64,000 bases of DNA from Bifidobacterium avesanii. GTDB taxonomy: Bacteria > Actinomycetota > Actinomycetes > Actinomycetales > Bifidobacteriaceae. Below the pieces are notes generated by a model. The model was not told the DNA's origin. It saw only the letters and a program-made list of their open reading frames with translations, and did not search any database. The stretch is taken from positions 111,102-175,101 of the forward strand of contig NZ_WBSN01000005.1 in the NCBI RefSeq assembly GCF_009299475.1, in the 5' to 3' direction. The translations under genes were made by a program, and so were the position numbers. Positions 1 through 8,502 of the stretch are shown here, piece after piece. Position 1 is the stretch's first letter, and each line of letters starts with the position of its first letter.

Positions 1-1875
1 CGTCCCGCCGTCCGCTCCCGGTTTGCCCGATGCGCTCGGTTTGTCCGGCGCGCTTGGCTCGAACCGCACGCGCGGCATCACGTCCGCATTGTCGCGCTGC
101 ACGAGCCACGGCAGGTCCTGCGTCTCCGGCGCGATGTCCCATTCGCGGAACGTCCACGGCGTGTTGACGAACCGCTGCTCGGTCGCGTCCGCGAGGCTGA
201 GTCCGCCGCGGTACGTCACGTCGATGTTCCTCATGCGCAGGTCCTCGATGCGCCCGTCGAGCGTGCCGGCCACGATGATCGGATAGCGCGGGTCCACGTT
301 GCACGCCCGCACGTTCGTGATCTCGATGTGCGCGGCACGTGCCACATGGTCGGCGCCCACCGCGTTGCCCATGCTCTTCACGTCCTGATCGCCCAGCGCG
401 GCGTCCATGTCCGGGCGGTATCCACCGGCGGCCTCGTCCCACACGTACGGATGCCTCACGCCGTCGATCTCCGCCCAGTTCGCGGGGTTGAGGCGCACGG
501 GGTCGGCCGGGTCCACCACGCGCAGGATGCGCCCGCCGTCGAGCTCCGCCTGCGTGTAGTTGTAGGACGGAATGTAGCGGCGGACCGGGTATCGGTCATA
601 TCCGGGCAAATTCGGCAGAATCCAGCGCCGGTCGTCCAGCCGCACGTCGCCGTCGGGCTCGGTGAGCGGCTCGGTCGTGCGCCCGGTGACGGGGAACCGT
701 CCGCGGTCGCCGGTACGGATGAAGATCGGACAGGTGAGCACGTCCTCCATGTCGAGGTTCTCGACCACCACGTTGGTCATGTCGGAGCCGTCCACCGCCT
801 CAAGCGCAAGGCCCATGCAGTGCTCGAAACGGATGTTGCGGATGGTGACGAGATCATAGCCGGCGGTGGCCTCGGTGCCGAGCTTGACGCGCCCGATGCC
901 GGGGATGCCCGGGTAGCCCATGATGCGGTCGGAGGACGGGTTGCCGGCGAGCACGCTGCCGGTATCGTAGCCGGAGACCGTGCAGTTCTCCACGAGGACG
1001 TTGCGCGCGGGGGCGAAGCGTTCGGCGCCGTAGGAGGATTTGACGACGATCGCGTCGTCGTGCAGCGTGTTGAACGTGCAGCCGCGCACGGTGCAGTCCC
1101 GCACGGAGTCGATGTCGATGCCGTCGCGGTTCGAGTCCACGAGCAGGTTCTCCACGAGCAGGTCCGTCACGTCGGTGGCGATGATGGCGAAGTGCCCGCC
1201 GTAGAGCATGCGGAAGTCGCGGAGCACCACGTGAGCGCCGCCCCTCAGCGCGATGCCCTTGTTGCCGAACCATTCGGTGGTGTGGCCGGGCAGGTCGCGC
1301 CGCGGCGGGTCCTGCGGGTCGGAATAGACCAGCGCGGTGTGGCGCACGCCGTGCTCGTCCACCCAGCTGCCGTCGATGAGGCCCGGGCCGTGGATCATGA
1401 CGTTCTCGACGTGGTCGCCCCAGATGAGGCAATTGCGCAGGTACGAGTGCGCGTGGTCCTGCAATCCCACGTACGGGTTGACCTCCGGCTCGAGGCTGTT
1501 GCCGGCGCCATCCCCGTTTCCGGCGTTCCCGGCGTCCGCTCCCCCATCCGCGGTGAACGCCTCGCCGGTCACGTCGCTCACGCCGTCCCGGATGGAGTAC
1601 CTCCCGGAGGCGAGCGTCGCGCCCTGCGACAGATACAGGTTGACGTTGCTTCTGAGCTCGATGGTATAGGTGACGAACCGGCCCGCGGGGATGACGACCG
1701 TGCCCCCGCCCGGGCGCCCGGCGGCGTGCGCGACGGCCGCGTTGATGGCCCTCGCGTTCTCCTGCGGCGTCGCCCCGGGGGACGCGCCGAAGTCGGTGAC
1801 GTCGAACGAGTCGTCCTTGCCGGTTTTCGTCAAATCGTCCGCGCGAACCGCGCAGCCTGTGGCGCGAGGGATCAT
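1..1875 (-). CDS. GH28-like right-handed beta-helix glycoside hydrolase (C-terminus outside window)
   Basis: Likely a polygalacturonase-type enzyme acting on pectin-like polysaccharide. The 625 visible codons have no stop and run off the left edge. The N-terminal region has the family opening (FGASPGATPQENARAINAA, then GGGTVVIPAGRF, about residues 28-65). About residues 245-255 read DSNRDGIDIDS and about 270-278 read HDDAIVVKS, which match the NSDGID and DDCIAIKS motifs that carry the catalytic aspartates in GH28. No signal peptide is visible, so it probably works inside the cell on imported oligosaccharides. I chose the ATG at 1875 because GGAGG lies 5 nt upstream; in-frame ATGs at 1887 and 1896 have weaker sites. 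The fold is secure, but the substrate is inferred and a related beta-helix family is possible. Confidence 0.72.
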   Translation of the reverse strand, partial: MIPRATGCAVRADDLTKTGKDDSFDVTDFGASPGATPQENARAINAAVAHAAGRPGGGTVVIPAGRFVTYTIELRSNVNLYLSQGATLASGRYSIRDGVSDVTGEAFTADGGADAGNAGNGDGAGNSLEPEVNPYVGLQDHAHSYLRNCLIWGDHVENVMIHGPGLIDGSWVDEHGVRHTALVYSDPQDPPRRDLPGHTTEWFGNKGIALRGGAHVVLRDFRMLYGGHFAIIATDVTDLLVENLLVDSNRDGIDIDSVRDCTVRGCTFNTLHDDAIVVKSSYGAERFAPARNVLVENCTVSGYDTGSVLAGNPSSDRIMGYPGIPGIGRVKLGTEATAGYDLVTIRNIRFEHCMGLALEAVDGSDMTNVVVENLDMEDVLTCPIFIRTGDRGRFPVTGRTTEPLTEPDGDVRLDDRRWILPNLPGYDRYPVRRYIPSYNYTQAELDGGRILRVVDPADPVRLNPANWAEIDGVRHPYVWDEAAGGYRPDMDAALGDQDVKSMGNAVGADHVARAAHIEITNVRACNVDPRYPIIVAGTLDGRIEDLRMRNIDVTYRGGLSLADATEQRFVNTPWTFREWDIAPETQDLPWLVQRDNADVMPRVRFEPSAPDKPSASGKPGADGGT

Positions 1876-1986
1876 GCCAGCCTCCATTGGTGTCATGCGA
1901 TGTTCTTCACTGTACATGGTGAGTCGCGGCGGGCCCGTTCCGGCATTCCTTTGCCTCGAGTTGCAGCTTGCGGCCGCCATGTAGTT

Positions 1987-2112
1987 TTGTATTTCCGATT
2001 TGTGTGGTCGATTGTGCGGGGTGGACTGAGTAGCCCCATTGCGATTCCGGCGTTATTTCAAGGGGCATATCCGGCCATGCGCCAAAATCGACCACACAAA
2101 TCGGAAATACAA
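1987..2112. repeat. 126-bp element with perfect 27-bp terminal inverted repeats
   Basis: Bases 1987-2013 are the exact reverse complement of 2086-2112; the arm centre reads GATTTGTGTGGTCGATT. The 72-bp interior has no coding potential. The element is less GC-rich than its surroundings. It could form a large cruciform or RNA hairpin and lies just upstream of the hydrolase start. A non-autonomous mobile element or a regulatory structure would both fit. There is no T-run that would make it a simple terminator. Confidence 0.75.
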
Positions 2113-2469
2113 CTGACGAAAAGCGGAAGGAACAGCGGGAACCCGCCAATCACGCGTTATTTGCCTTCAACCTACGACTTTCACGGATGAACGACCCCAT
2201 ACGCGTGACTGCGGCGCCAGCACGGCCCATGGCGGGGACTCCGCGCGCCGAACAATCCCCTCAGCGCGGCGGCGCCTCCCGCCTCCGCGTCCGCGGCGCA
2301 TTCGGAACCTTCGACGCTGGTGGCGACGCCAGGAGGATCTTTCGTCTCCGCGTCCGCAGCGCACCGGTCGACGCCGATGACTCGACAAGAAGACCCGATG
2401 TCTCTCCCCATCGCATCCGTCACACTTCACTGCCGCCGCTCATGCGCCCAGTGGCCATCGCAACGCGCA

Positions 2470-2599
2470 ATCGTTCCAATCCGCGGGGCCATGCTCCCAG
2501 ATTGGAACGATCAATGCGTTTTCCGGCATCCCCGACACCCCAAAACACGTCGATCGTTCCAATCCGCGCTTTCGGGAGTGCAGGTTGGAACGATCGACG
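2470..2599. repeat. Hairpin repeat cluster A (two copies of the GATCGKTCCAA family)
   Basis: Copy A1 has arms 2470-2480 and 2501-2511 (ATCGTTCCAAT / ATTGGAACGAT). Copy A2 has perfect 15-bp arms at 2548-2562 and 2585-2599 (CGTCGATCGTTCCAA and its complement). The left arms start about 81 bp apart. The same hairpin occurs at 12852-12988 and 35096-35492. Confidence 0.8.
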
Positions 2600-2759
2600 C
2601 AAGCGAAGAGCGGGAACGCCACGACTTGGTCAAAGTTCCGCTCATCAGTCGAGCCGCCAGCCAAGCCGCCAAGCGGGCGGCCCAATAGGTGTCCGCTTGG
2701 CGAAGGGAATACGGTCAACGCGGCGGCCACCGATTGAGACGGCATTTAAGCCCCAGCCG

Positions 2760-5528
2760 TCAGGCTTCGGCCAGCGCCTCAACCGGAGGGGTGCGGACCG
2801 CGCGGCGGGCCGGGAACACGCTGGCGAGCAGCGCGGACGCGGCGGCCACCGCCAGAATGATGCCGACCATGCCCCAGTCCACGGTGAGCTGGACCTGACC
2901 GAACTGGCTGAACATCACGTAGGAGCCGAGCCATGCGAACAGGTTGCCCACGACCACGCCCGCCACGCCGGAGACGAGCGCGATGAGCAGCGCCTCCACG
3001 GCGAGCGAGCGCTTGAGCTGCCCGCGGGTCATGCCGATGGCGCGCAGGGTGGCGGATTCGCGGGTGCGCTCGATCACGGACAGGCTCAGCGTGTTGGCCA
3101 CGCCGATCAGCGCGATCACCACGGCCACGGCGAGCAGCCCGACCATCACCATGAGCACCATGTCGACCATCCTGTCCCACACGGCGCGCTGGGCGAAGGC
3201 GCCGTTCACCTCCACGTTCGGGTTGTCGCCCAGCGCGTCCTGCACCGCGTTCAGCAGGTCGGCGGGCACGGCGTCGCGGCTCACCTTGGCCCAGATCTGG
3301 TAGGTCACGCCGCCGTCCCGCTCGCCGCCACCATTCGCGCCGGCCGCACCATTCGCGCCGGCCGCGGCGAGCGAGCGCTCGACCGCGTCGAACGTGCCGG
3401 GCGAGACGAGTCCGAACAGCTGGTAGTCGGCGTCCACGCGGCGGAAGTCGCTGATCGCCACCGTGAGCGGCGTGGATGCGGATGCCGCGCGCACCGTGCC
3501 GTCGGCCGCGTAGTCGATCGGGAGCACCTTGAGCGTCATACCGTCGGTGATGCCCATGGAGTCGTTGAGGTGCTTCTCGGGCAGGACGACCGTCCCGTCG
3601 GCGATCGCGTCGGCCGCGTAGCCGGCGTTCATGACGGCCTTCGCGTCCGTGGCGGAGATGCCGTACAGGCTCATGACATCGCCGAGGTCCGACGGCTGCG
3701 GATCGGCGCCGTAGCTCGCGTCGAGCACCTTGACGAGCCGCGCGTCCTCGATGCCGTCCACTGCCTTGAGCTTGTCCAGCATGGTCTGGTCGACCGCGAC
3801 GCCGGAGCCCGTGGCCGCGGCGACCTGCATGTCCACGCTGTAGCGCATGTCGAGCGACTTGGCGAGGGACAGCTTGGCGCATGCGGCGCCGGTGCCGAGG
3901 CAGCTGACGAGTGTGACGCCGATGAGCAGCGCCGCGCCCGTGGCGGCCACGCGGCGGCGGTTCTTCTGGATATTGGCGGCGGCGATCGCGGCGGACGGGC
4001 CGCAGTGCGAGACCATCGCGCCCACGCCGCGCAGCAGGGCGGGCATCCAGCGCACGGCGGAAAGGAGCAGCCCCACGAAGAAGAGGATCGCCGCGCCGAT
4101 CGAGGCGAGCAGCACCATGCTGAAGTTCTCGTCAAGCATGGAGCTCCGGCCGTGCAGGTATTGCCACGTCTGGCGCACGGCGAACGCGGCCACCGCAACG
4201 CCGAGCAGCATCAGGAGCAGGCTCAGCGCGAGGCGAAGCGCGCCGGACTTCCGCTCCTGGCTGATCTCCAGCGGCTGCAGCGCCTCCAGCGGCGTGACGG
4301 ACGTGGCGGCGCGGGCCGAGGACAGGGACGCGAGGATCGTCACGACCACGCCGAACGCGACCGGCACGGCGAACACGGGCCACGTGGGGATCAGCGAGAA
4401 CGCCACGCCTCCCGCGTTGACGTGCGTCGCGGCGAGCGCGCCGATCAATCCCATCGCGAGCGCGATGCCGAGCGCCGAGGAGACCAGGCCCAGCAGCCCC
4501 GCTTCGAAGATCACCGAGGCATACAGCTGTCCGCGCTTCGCGCCGATCGTGCGCAGCAGGGCGAGCGTGCGCCGGCGTTGCGCGACCATGACCTGGAACG
4601 TGTTGGCGATCACGAGCGCGGCCACGAACATGGCGAGCACGCCGAACGCGAGCAAGAACTGGGTGGTGACGTCGGTGCCGTCCTCCGCGCTCATGGACTT
4701 GAGGCCGTCGTTCTCGTACTGCGTCTTGGAAATCGCCTTGTATCCCTTGGGCAGCAGCGCGCTGACGCGGTCCAGCACGGCCTGGTCGCTGGAGCCGGCG
4801 GGCGCCTCGATGTCCAGATACAGGAAGTACACGTTGGCGTCGTTCATGGACGGATAGGAGACCATCAGCCGATCGAGCGCGGCGTCGGTGACCACCGCGG
4901 AGCCGCCGTAGTACACATCCGCCCCGTCGTCCGCGAAGCCGGAAATGGTGAGTTGCACGGCCGCCTTGGACCTGCCGGGCGCGGTGGAGGGCACGTAGGG
5001 CGTCACGTCGATCCGGTCGCCGATCGTCGCGCCGATCCGGTCGGCGAGGGCTTTGGACACCACGATCTGCCCGTCGTCCGCGGGCCACGAGCCTTCCATC
5101 AGCTTTTGGACCATGATGTCCTCCGGCTTGGTCATGGGCATGGCGACGGTGATGGTGTGGCTTTGGCCGTGGGAGAGGTCCACCGAGGCGCTGATGTCCG
5201 GACGGGCGCCGGCGACGCCGTCCACCCTGCGGATGGCGTCGAGGTTGAGGTCGCCGAGCGTGGGCGTGGCGGCCGCCTCCTGACCGTTCCCGGCGGATTG
5301 GGCGTCCGAGGATTGCGCGTCCGAGGATTGGGATTGGTCGCCGGAATACGTTGCGATGTAGTTCGCCCCGCCGAAATTCGCGGAGACCATCCGGCGGAAC
5401 GAGGCGTTGAGCGAATTGCCGAACAGGAACGTGCTGGCGATGAACGCCGTGCCGATGATGATGGCGATGCCGGCGGGGATGAGCATTTTGGCGCTGTTGC
5501 GCATGAGTTTGAGCGTGACCGACCACAT
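2760..5528 (-). CDS. ABC transporter permease, MacB/FtsX type (922 aa)
   Basis: This is the membrane subunit of a MacB-like exporter, working with the ATPase encoded just upstream. The protein begins with a membrane segment (about residues 10-30, AGIAIIIGTAFIASTF) and then a large extracytoplasmic domain. Two FtsX-type permease regions follow, each ending in a helix bundle: one in the middle with ...ERRRTLALLRTIGAKR-like logic (AQRRRTLALLRTIGAKRGQL), and one at the C-terminus with RTRESATLRAIGMTRGQ. This duplicated FtsX layout is usual for actinobacterial permeases of 800-900 aa. The periplasmic part carries a small SSDAQ-SSDAQ duplication. The reading frame stays open far upstream of 5528, but the ATPase gene occupies that DNA, so the ATG at 5528 with AAGGG upstream is the real start. 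The exported substrate is unknown. Confidence 0.9.
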   Translation of the reverse strand: MWSVTLKLMRNSAKMLIPAGIAIIIGTAFIASTFLFGNSLNASFRRMVSANFGGANYIATYSGDQSQSSDAQSSDAQSAGNGQEAAATPTLGDLNLDAIRRVDGVAGARPDISASVDLSHGQSHTITVAMPMTKPEDIMVQKLMEGSWPADDGQIVVSKALADRIGATIGDRIDVTPYVPSTAPGRSKAAVQLTISGFADDGADVYYGGSAVVTDAALDRLMVSYPSMNDANVYFLYLDIEAPAGSSDQAVLDRVSALLPKGYKAISKTQYENDGLKSMSAEDGTDVTTQFLLAFGVLAMFVAALVIANTFQVMVAQRRRTLALLRTIGAKRGQLYASVIFEAGLLGLVSSALGIALAMGLIGALAATHVNAGGVAFSLIPTWPVFAVPVAFGVVVTILASLSSARAATSVTPLEALQPLEISQERKSGALRLALSLLLMLLGVAVAAFAVRQTWQYLHGRSSMLDENFSMVLLASIGAAILFFVGLLLSAVRWMPALLRGVGAMVSHCGPSAAIAAANIQKNRRRVAATGAALLIGVTLVSCLGTGAACAKLSLAKSLDMRYSVDMQVAAATGSGVAVDQTMLDKLKAVDGIEDARLVKVLDASYGADPQPSDLGDVMSLYGISATDAKAVMNAGYAADAIADGTVVLPEKHLNDSMGITDGMTLKVLPIDYAADGTVRAASASTPLTVAISDFRRVDADYQLFGLVSPGTFDAVERSLAAAGANGAAGANGGGERDGGVTYQIWAKVSRDAVPADLLNAVQDALGDNPNVEVNGAFAQRAVWDRMVDMVLMVMVGLLAVAVVIALIGVANTLSLSVIERTRESATLRAIGMTRGQLKRSLAVEALLIALVSGVAGVVVGNLFAWLGSYVMFSQFGQVQLTVDWGMVGIILAVAAASALLASVFPARRAVRTPPVEALAEA

Positions 5529-5578
5529 GGCGGTTTCCCTTCTGATTGCTTCGTGCTTTTGATCGTGATCCGGCCGGC

Positions 5579-6526
5579 TCAGGCGTGGCGGGCCATGGGG
5601 CGGACGCCGCCCACGGTTCTGGTGGCGCGGTCGCGCTCGGCCATGAGCAGACGGTTCATGGCGTCGGCGTCGGGCCGGTCCACGTCGGCCACGATCCGCC
5701 CGTCCGCGAACACGATCGCGCGGTCGGCGTAGGAGGCGGCCACCGCGTCGTGCGTGACCATGACGATCGTCTGGCCGAGTTCCCTGACGGAGCGCTTGAG
5801 GAAGGCGAGCACCTCGGCGCTGGAAACGGAGTCGAGGTTGCCGGTCGGCTCGTCGGCGAACACCAGATCCGGCTTGGTGACGAGCGCGCGGGCGATGGCG
5901 ACGCGCTGCTGCTGGCCGCCGGACAGCTCGTTGGGACGGTGGTCCAGGCGCTCCCTGAGGCCGAGCGTGGTGACGAGCAGGTCGAACCACGCGCGGTCGG
6001 GCTTGGCGCCGGCGAGCGTCAGGGGCATGAGGATGTTCTGCTCGGCGGTGAACATGGGCAGCAGGTTGAAGCTCTGGAAGATGAAGCCGATCCGGTGGCG
6101 GCGCAGCAGGGTGAGCTCGTTGTCGTTCATGGCGGTGAGGTCCTTGCCGCCGAACATGATGTGCCCGCGCGTGGCCGAGTCGAGGCCGGCGAGCGTGTGC
6201 ATGAGCGTGGACTTGCCGGAGCCGGAGGGGCCCATGATCGCGGTGAAACGGCCCTGCTCGAAGCGCACGTTGACGCCGCGCAGCGCGTGCACGGCCGCGT
6301 CGCCGGAGCCGTAGTCCTTGACGAGGTCGATCGCCTCGATGGCCACGGGCGCGTTCAAATCGGCCACGTGCGGGGCGGGCGCGGCCTTTGCCTGATCCAG
6401 CGGCGTCCGCGGCGGGCGGGGCGGTTCGGACGTCCGCGGCGTGCCGGCCACGGTGATTTGCACGTTGCCGTCCAACGTCGCGCCGTCGTGCATCGCTGCG
6501 TCGTTCATCATTGCGTCGTTCATCAT
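5579..6526 (-). CDS. ABC transporter ATP-binding protein, LolD/MacB type
   Basis: This ATPase powers the adjacent FtsX-type permease, whose start lies 50 bp beyond this stop. It has a Walker A (GPSGSGKST), Q-loop (FIFQSFNLLP), signature (LSGGQQQRVAIARAL), Walker B with catalytic Glu (VFADEPTGNLDS) and switch His (MVTHD). About 55 poorly conserved residues precede the ABC domain, including a tandem MMNDA repeat encoded by a duplicated 15-bp stretch at the start. GAAGGA sits 4 nt before the first ATG and 7 nt before the second, so translation may begin at either of two adjacent Met codons. Exporters of this family handle antimicrobial peptides or lipoproteins; the substrate here cannot be read from sequence. 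Confidence 0.93.
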   Translation of the reverse strand: MMNDAMMNDAAMHDGATLDGNVQITVAGTPRTSEPPRPPRTPLDQAKAAPAPHVADLNAPVAIEAIDLVKDYGSGDAAVHALRGVNVRFEQGRFTAIMGPSGSGKSTLMHTLAGLDSATRGHIMFGGKDLTAMNDNELTLLRRHRIGFIFQSFNLLPMFTAEQNILMPLTLAGAKPDRAWFDLLVTTLGLRERLDHRPNELSGGQQQRVAIARALVTKPDLVFADEPTGNLDSVSSAEVLAFLKRSVRELGQTIVMVTHDAVAASYADRAIVFADGRIVADVDRPDADAMNRLLMAERDRATRTVGGVRPMARHA

Positions 6527-6669
6527 TGCGTCCTTCGTCTCGGTTCCGGGGCCTCTCCCCGCTTGCTGGTCCCCAGACTACGGGCGCGCGCCCGGCCCCG
6601 TCATGGTGCGCGGGGATGAAAATCACGCCATGCCGCCCTGCGCTCCTCATCCTTGAGGATGATGCCGCC

Positions 6670-7674
6670 TCACCGCACGGCGAGCTCGTAGGATTCCTTC
6701 TCGACGCTCACCGTGGAGGCCCACCACGCCTGCTCGACGCCGGGAAGCGTGCGGATCGACCGGTCGACGGTGCGCCACAGGGAGGCGTCGTCGTCCGCGA
6801 TCATCTCGATGAGGTAGTCGGCGCCGCCGAGCCCCACGCCGCTCATCACGTAGGTCACCTCGTCGATGTCCACGAGCGCGTCCACGTCCATCACGTGCGG
6901 CGGTCGGACGGCGAGGCCCAGGAACGCCTGACGGAAGCCGCCGAGGCGCATGGGGCTCACAGTGGCCATGATGCGCATGAGCCCGTCCTCCTCGAGGCGG
7001 CGGATGCGCCCGCGCACGGCGGTGTGGGTCACGCCGAGCCGCTCCCCCACGGTCTGGTAGCTGGCGCGGCCGTCGTCCTGCAGCGCGTTGAACGTCTCCG
7101 CGAGTCTGGGGTCCAGCGCGCGCACCGCCGCATCCGCGCCCACGTTGGCCTCGCGCTTGGTCAGCGCGCCGCAATCGGCGGGTTCCACGCCGTGCGCGCG
7201 CAGCAGCCGGTTCACCACGCTCACGTTGTGGTCGTCGAGCACGAGGCGGCCGCAGGAGAACACCTGAACGCGCGAGCAGCCGGGCAGCGTGCGCAGGTCG
7301 TGCTTGAGGAACCGGTCCATCGCCGCGTTGGAGTACACGACGGCCTCGGCGATGATGTCCGCGTCCCCCAGCGCGCACACCACGTACGTGACCTCGCGCA
7401 TGGCCTTGAGCCGGGCAAGCGCCTCGTCGCGCCGGCCGTCCACGCGCAGGCCCACGATCACCTGGCAGTAGTTGTCGAAGGCGAGCGGGTTGGCCACGGC
7501 GGTCACGCGCATTGCGCCCGATTCCGTGAGCCGCCGGTAGCGTTCGGTGGCGGCGTACACGGAGATGCCCAGCCGCTCGGCGAGCGCGGCGAGCGGCATG
7601 CGCCCGTCGCGCTGCAGCGCGGCCACGATGGCGAGATCGGTCGCGTCCACGCCCGTTGGTTCCATGATCGGCAC
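6670..7674 (-). CDS. Lrp/AsnC-family regulator with two tandem modules
   Basis: The protein is about 334 aa, twice a normal Lrp. Two AsnC-type helix-turn-helix plus RAM-like ligand-binding units follow each other: the first HTH is LAALAERLGISVYAATERYR and the second is YQTVGERLGVTHTAVRGRI. The double-module layout is common in actinobacteria and probably gives a dimer that resembles a normal Lrp tetramer. I prefer the GTG at 7674, which has AGGAGG 8-9 nt upstream, over the ATG at 7665. It sits between the ABC exporter operon and the ECF importer genes, all on the same strand, so it may control either one. A short TCATCC-TTGA-GGATGA palindrome lies past its stop at 6647-6662. The effector is probably an amino acid, but that is an inference from the family. 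Confidence 0.85.
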   Translation of the reverse strand: MPIMEPTGVDATDLAIVAALQRDGRMPLAALAERLGISVYAATERYRRLTESGAMRVTAVANPLAFDNYCQVIVGLRVDGRRDEALARLKAMREVTYVVCALGDADIIAEAVVYSNAAMDRFLKHDLRTLPGCSRVQVFSCGRLVLDDHNVSVVNRLLRAHGVEPADCGALTKREANVGADAAVRALDPRLAETFNALQDDGRASYQTVGERLGVTHTAVRGRIRRLEEDGLMRIMATVSPMRLGGFRQAFLGLAVRPPHVMDVDALVDIDEVTYVMSGVGLGGADYLIEMIADDDASLWRTVDRSIRTLPGVEQAWWASTVSVEKESYELAVR

Positions 7675-7722
7675 TGCTCGGCCCTCCTTCCTTCCGACGT
7701 CTGGCATCCAACGCCCGACGGC

Positions 7723-8502
7723 CTAGACACGCGCCCATGCGGTCAGCGCCGCGAGCGCCGCGGTGAGTGCGACCGTGGCGGCGAGCAGCCCCCAGTCGGC
7801 GCCCCGCATGCGCAGGCCCACGCGCGAGGTGCGCGCGACGCCGTGCATGCCGAGCCCGCGCGAGGCCATGGCCCATCCGACGCCCTGGCTCATGCGGTAG
7901 GCGCGGATGAGCACCGCCACGATCACCGGCAGGTAGGCGCGCGCACGGGCGAGCGGCGACTTGCCGGACAGGTCGAGCCCTCGGGCGCGCTGGGCGTCCA
8001 CGACCGACTGGAAGATGCGGAAGAACACGGGGATGTACCTCAGGGACGTGGCGAGCGTGAGCCCCGCCCGGTACGGCAGCCCCAGCGCGGTGAGCCCGCG
8101 GATGAGCCTCGGCTGGCTGGTGGTGAACAGCGTGAGGAAGCACGCGAAGCCGAGCGCCGGGATGCGCAGGCCCATGACCGCCGCCATGACGAGGTTTTCG
8201 CGCGTGATCCTGAGCCATCCCCAGCGCCACAGTTCGTGTTCGCCGGACGGGTCGAAGACGGGCCAGAGCACCACGATGAGCGCGATGATGGCGGCGAGCG
8301 CCTTCCACACCCATGCGATGCGCTCGGCGGGCACATGGTCGGCGGCGAGCATCGCGTGCTCGGCCGCGAGCGCGGCGAGGATGACGAGCGGGTCGCGCCA
8401 CACGAGGCACAGCACGAGCAGCGTGAGGCTCATGAGGAATTTGACGCGCGGGTCGGCGCGGTGCAGCCAGCCGTCGCCGGGCACGTACAGGTCAGCGTCC
8501 AT
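7723..8502 (-). CDS. ecfT: ECF transporter transmembrane protein EcfT
   Basis: This is the scaffold membrane subunit of an energy-coupling-factor vitamin importer. It has an N-terminal DPRVKFLMSL element typical of EcfT/CbiQ, several hydrophobic helices, and the coupling motifs AQRARGLDL (about residue 170) and ASRGLGMHG (about 215) that contact the ATPases. Length 259 aa is normal. Its start overlaps the end of the upstream ATPase gene by 11 bp, so the two are translationally coupled. It is the last gene of a three-gene S-A-T operon. Confidence 0.93.
   Translation of the reverse strand: MDADLYVPGDGWLHRADPRVKFLMSLTLLVLCLVWRDPLVILAALAAEHAMLAADHVPAERIAWVWKALAAIIALIVVLWPVFDPSGEHELWRWGWLRITRENLVMAAVMGLRIPALGFACFLTLFTTSQPRLIRGLTALGLPYRAGLTLATSLRYIPVFFRIFQSVVDAQRARGLDLSGKSPLARARAYLPVIVAVLIRAYRMSQGVGWAMASRGLGMHGVARTSRVGLRMRGADWGLLAATVALTAALAALTAWARV

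Larger units (their letters stand above)
1876..2759. other. 884-bp intergenic region rich in inverted repeats
   Basis: No credible gene lies between the beta-helix hydrolase and the ABC permease; open frames here lack family features and sensible start sites. The region holds a 126-bp inverted-repeat element (1987-2112) and two GATCGTTCCAA-type hairpins (2470-2599), listed separately. The stretch 2113-2460 shows nothing I can name. Confidence 0.6.

Noticed and set aside
328..2190. Long plus-strand open frame opposite the beta-helix hydrolase
   Set aside because: His/Val/Gly-rich composition typical of antisense frames in high-GC DNA. The minus strand encodes recognisable GH28 motifs.
5529..6650. 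A continuous open frame that would extend the ABC permease to nearly 1300 residues
   Set aside because: This part lies on the same strand as, and overlaps, the clear ATPase gene in another frame. Its translation is Arg/His/Gly-rich with no family match, and the permease has a good start at 5528.
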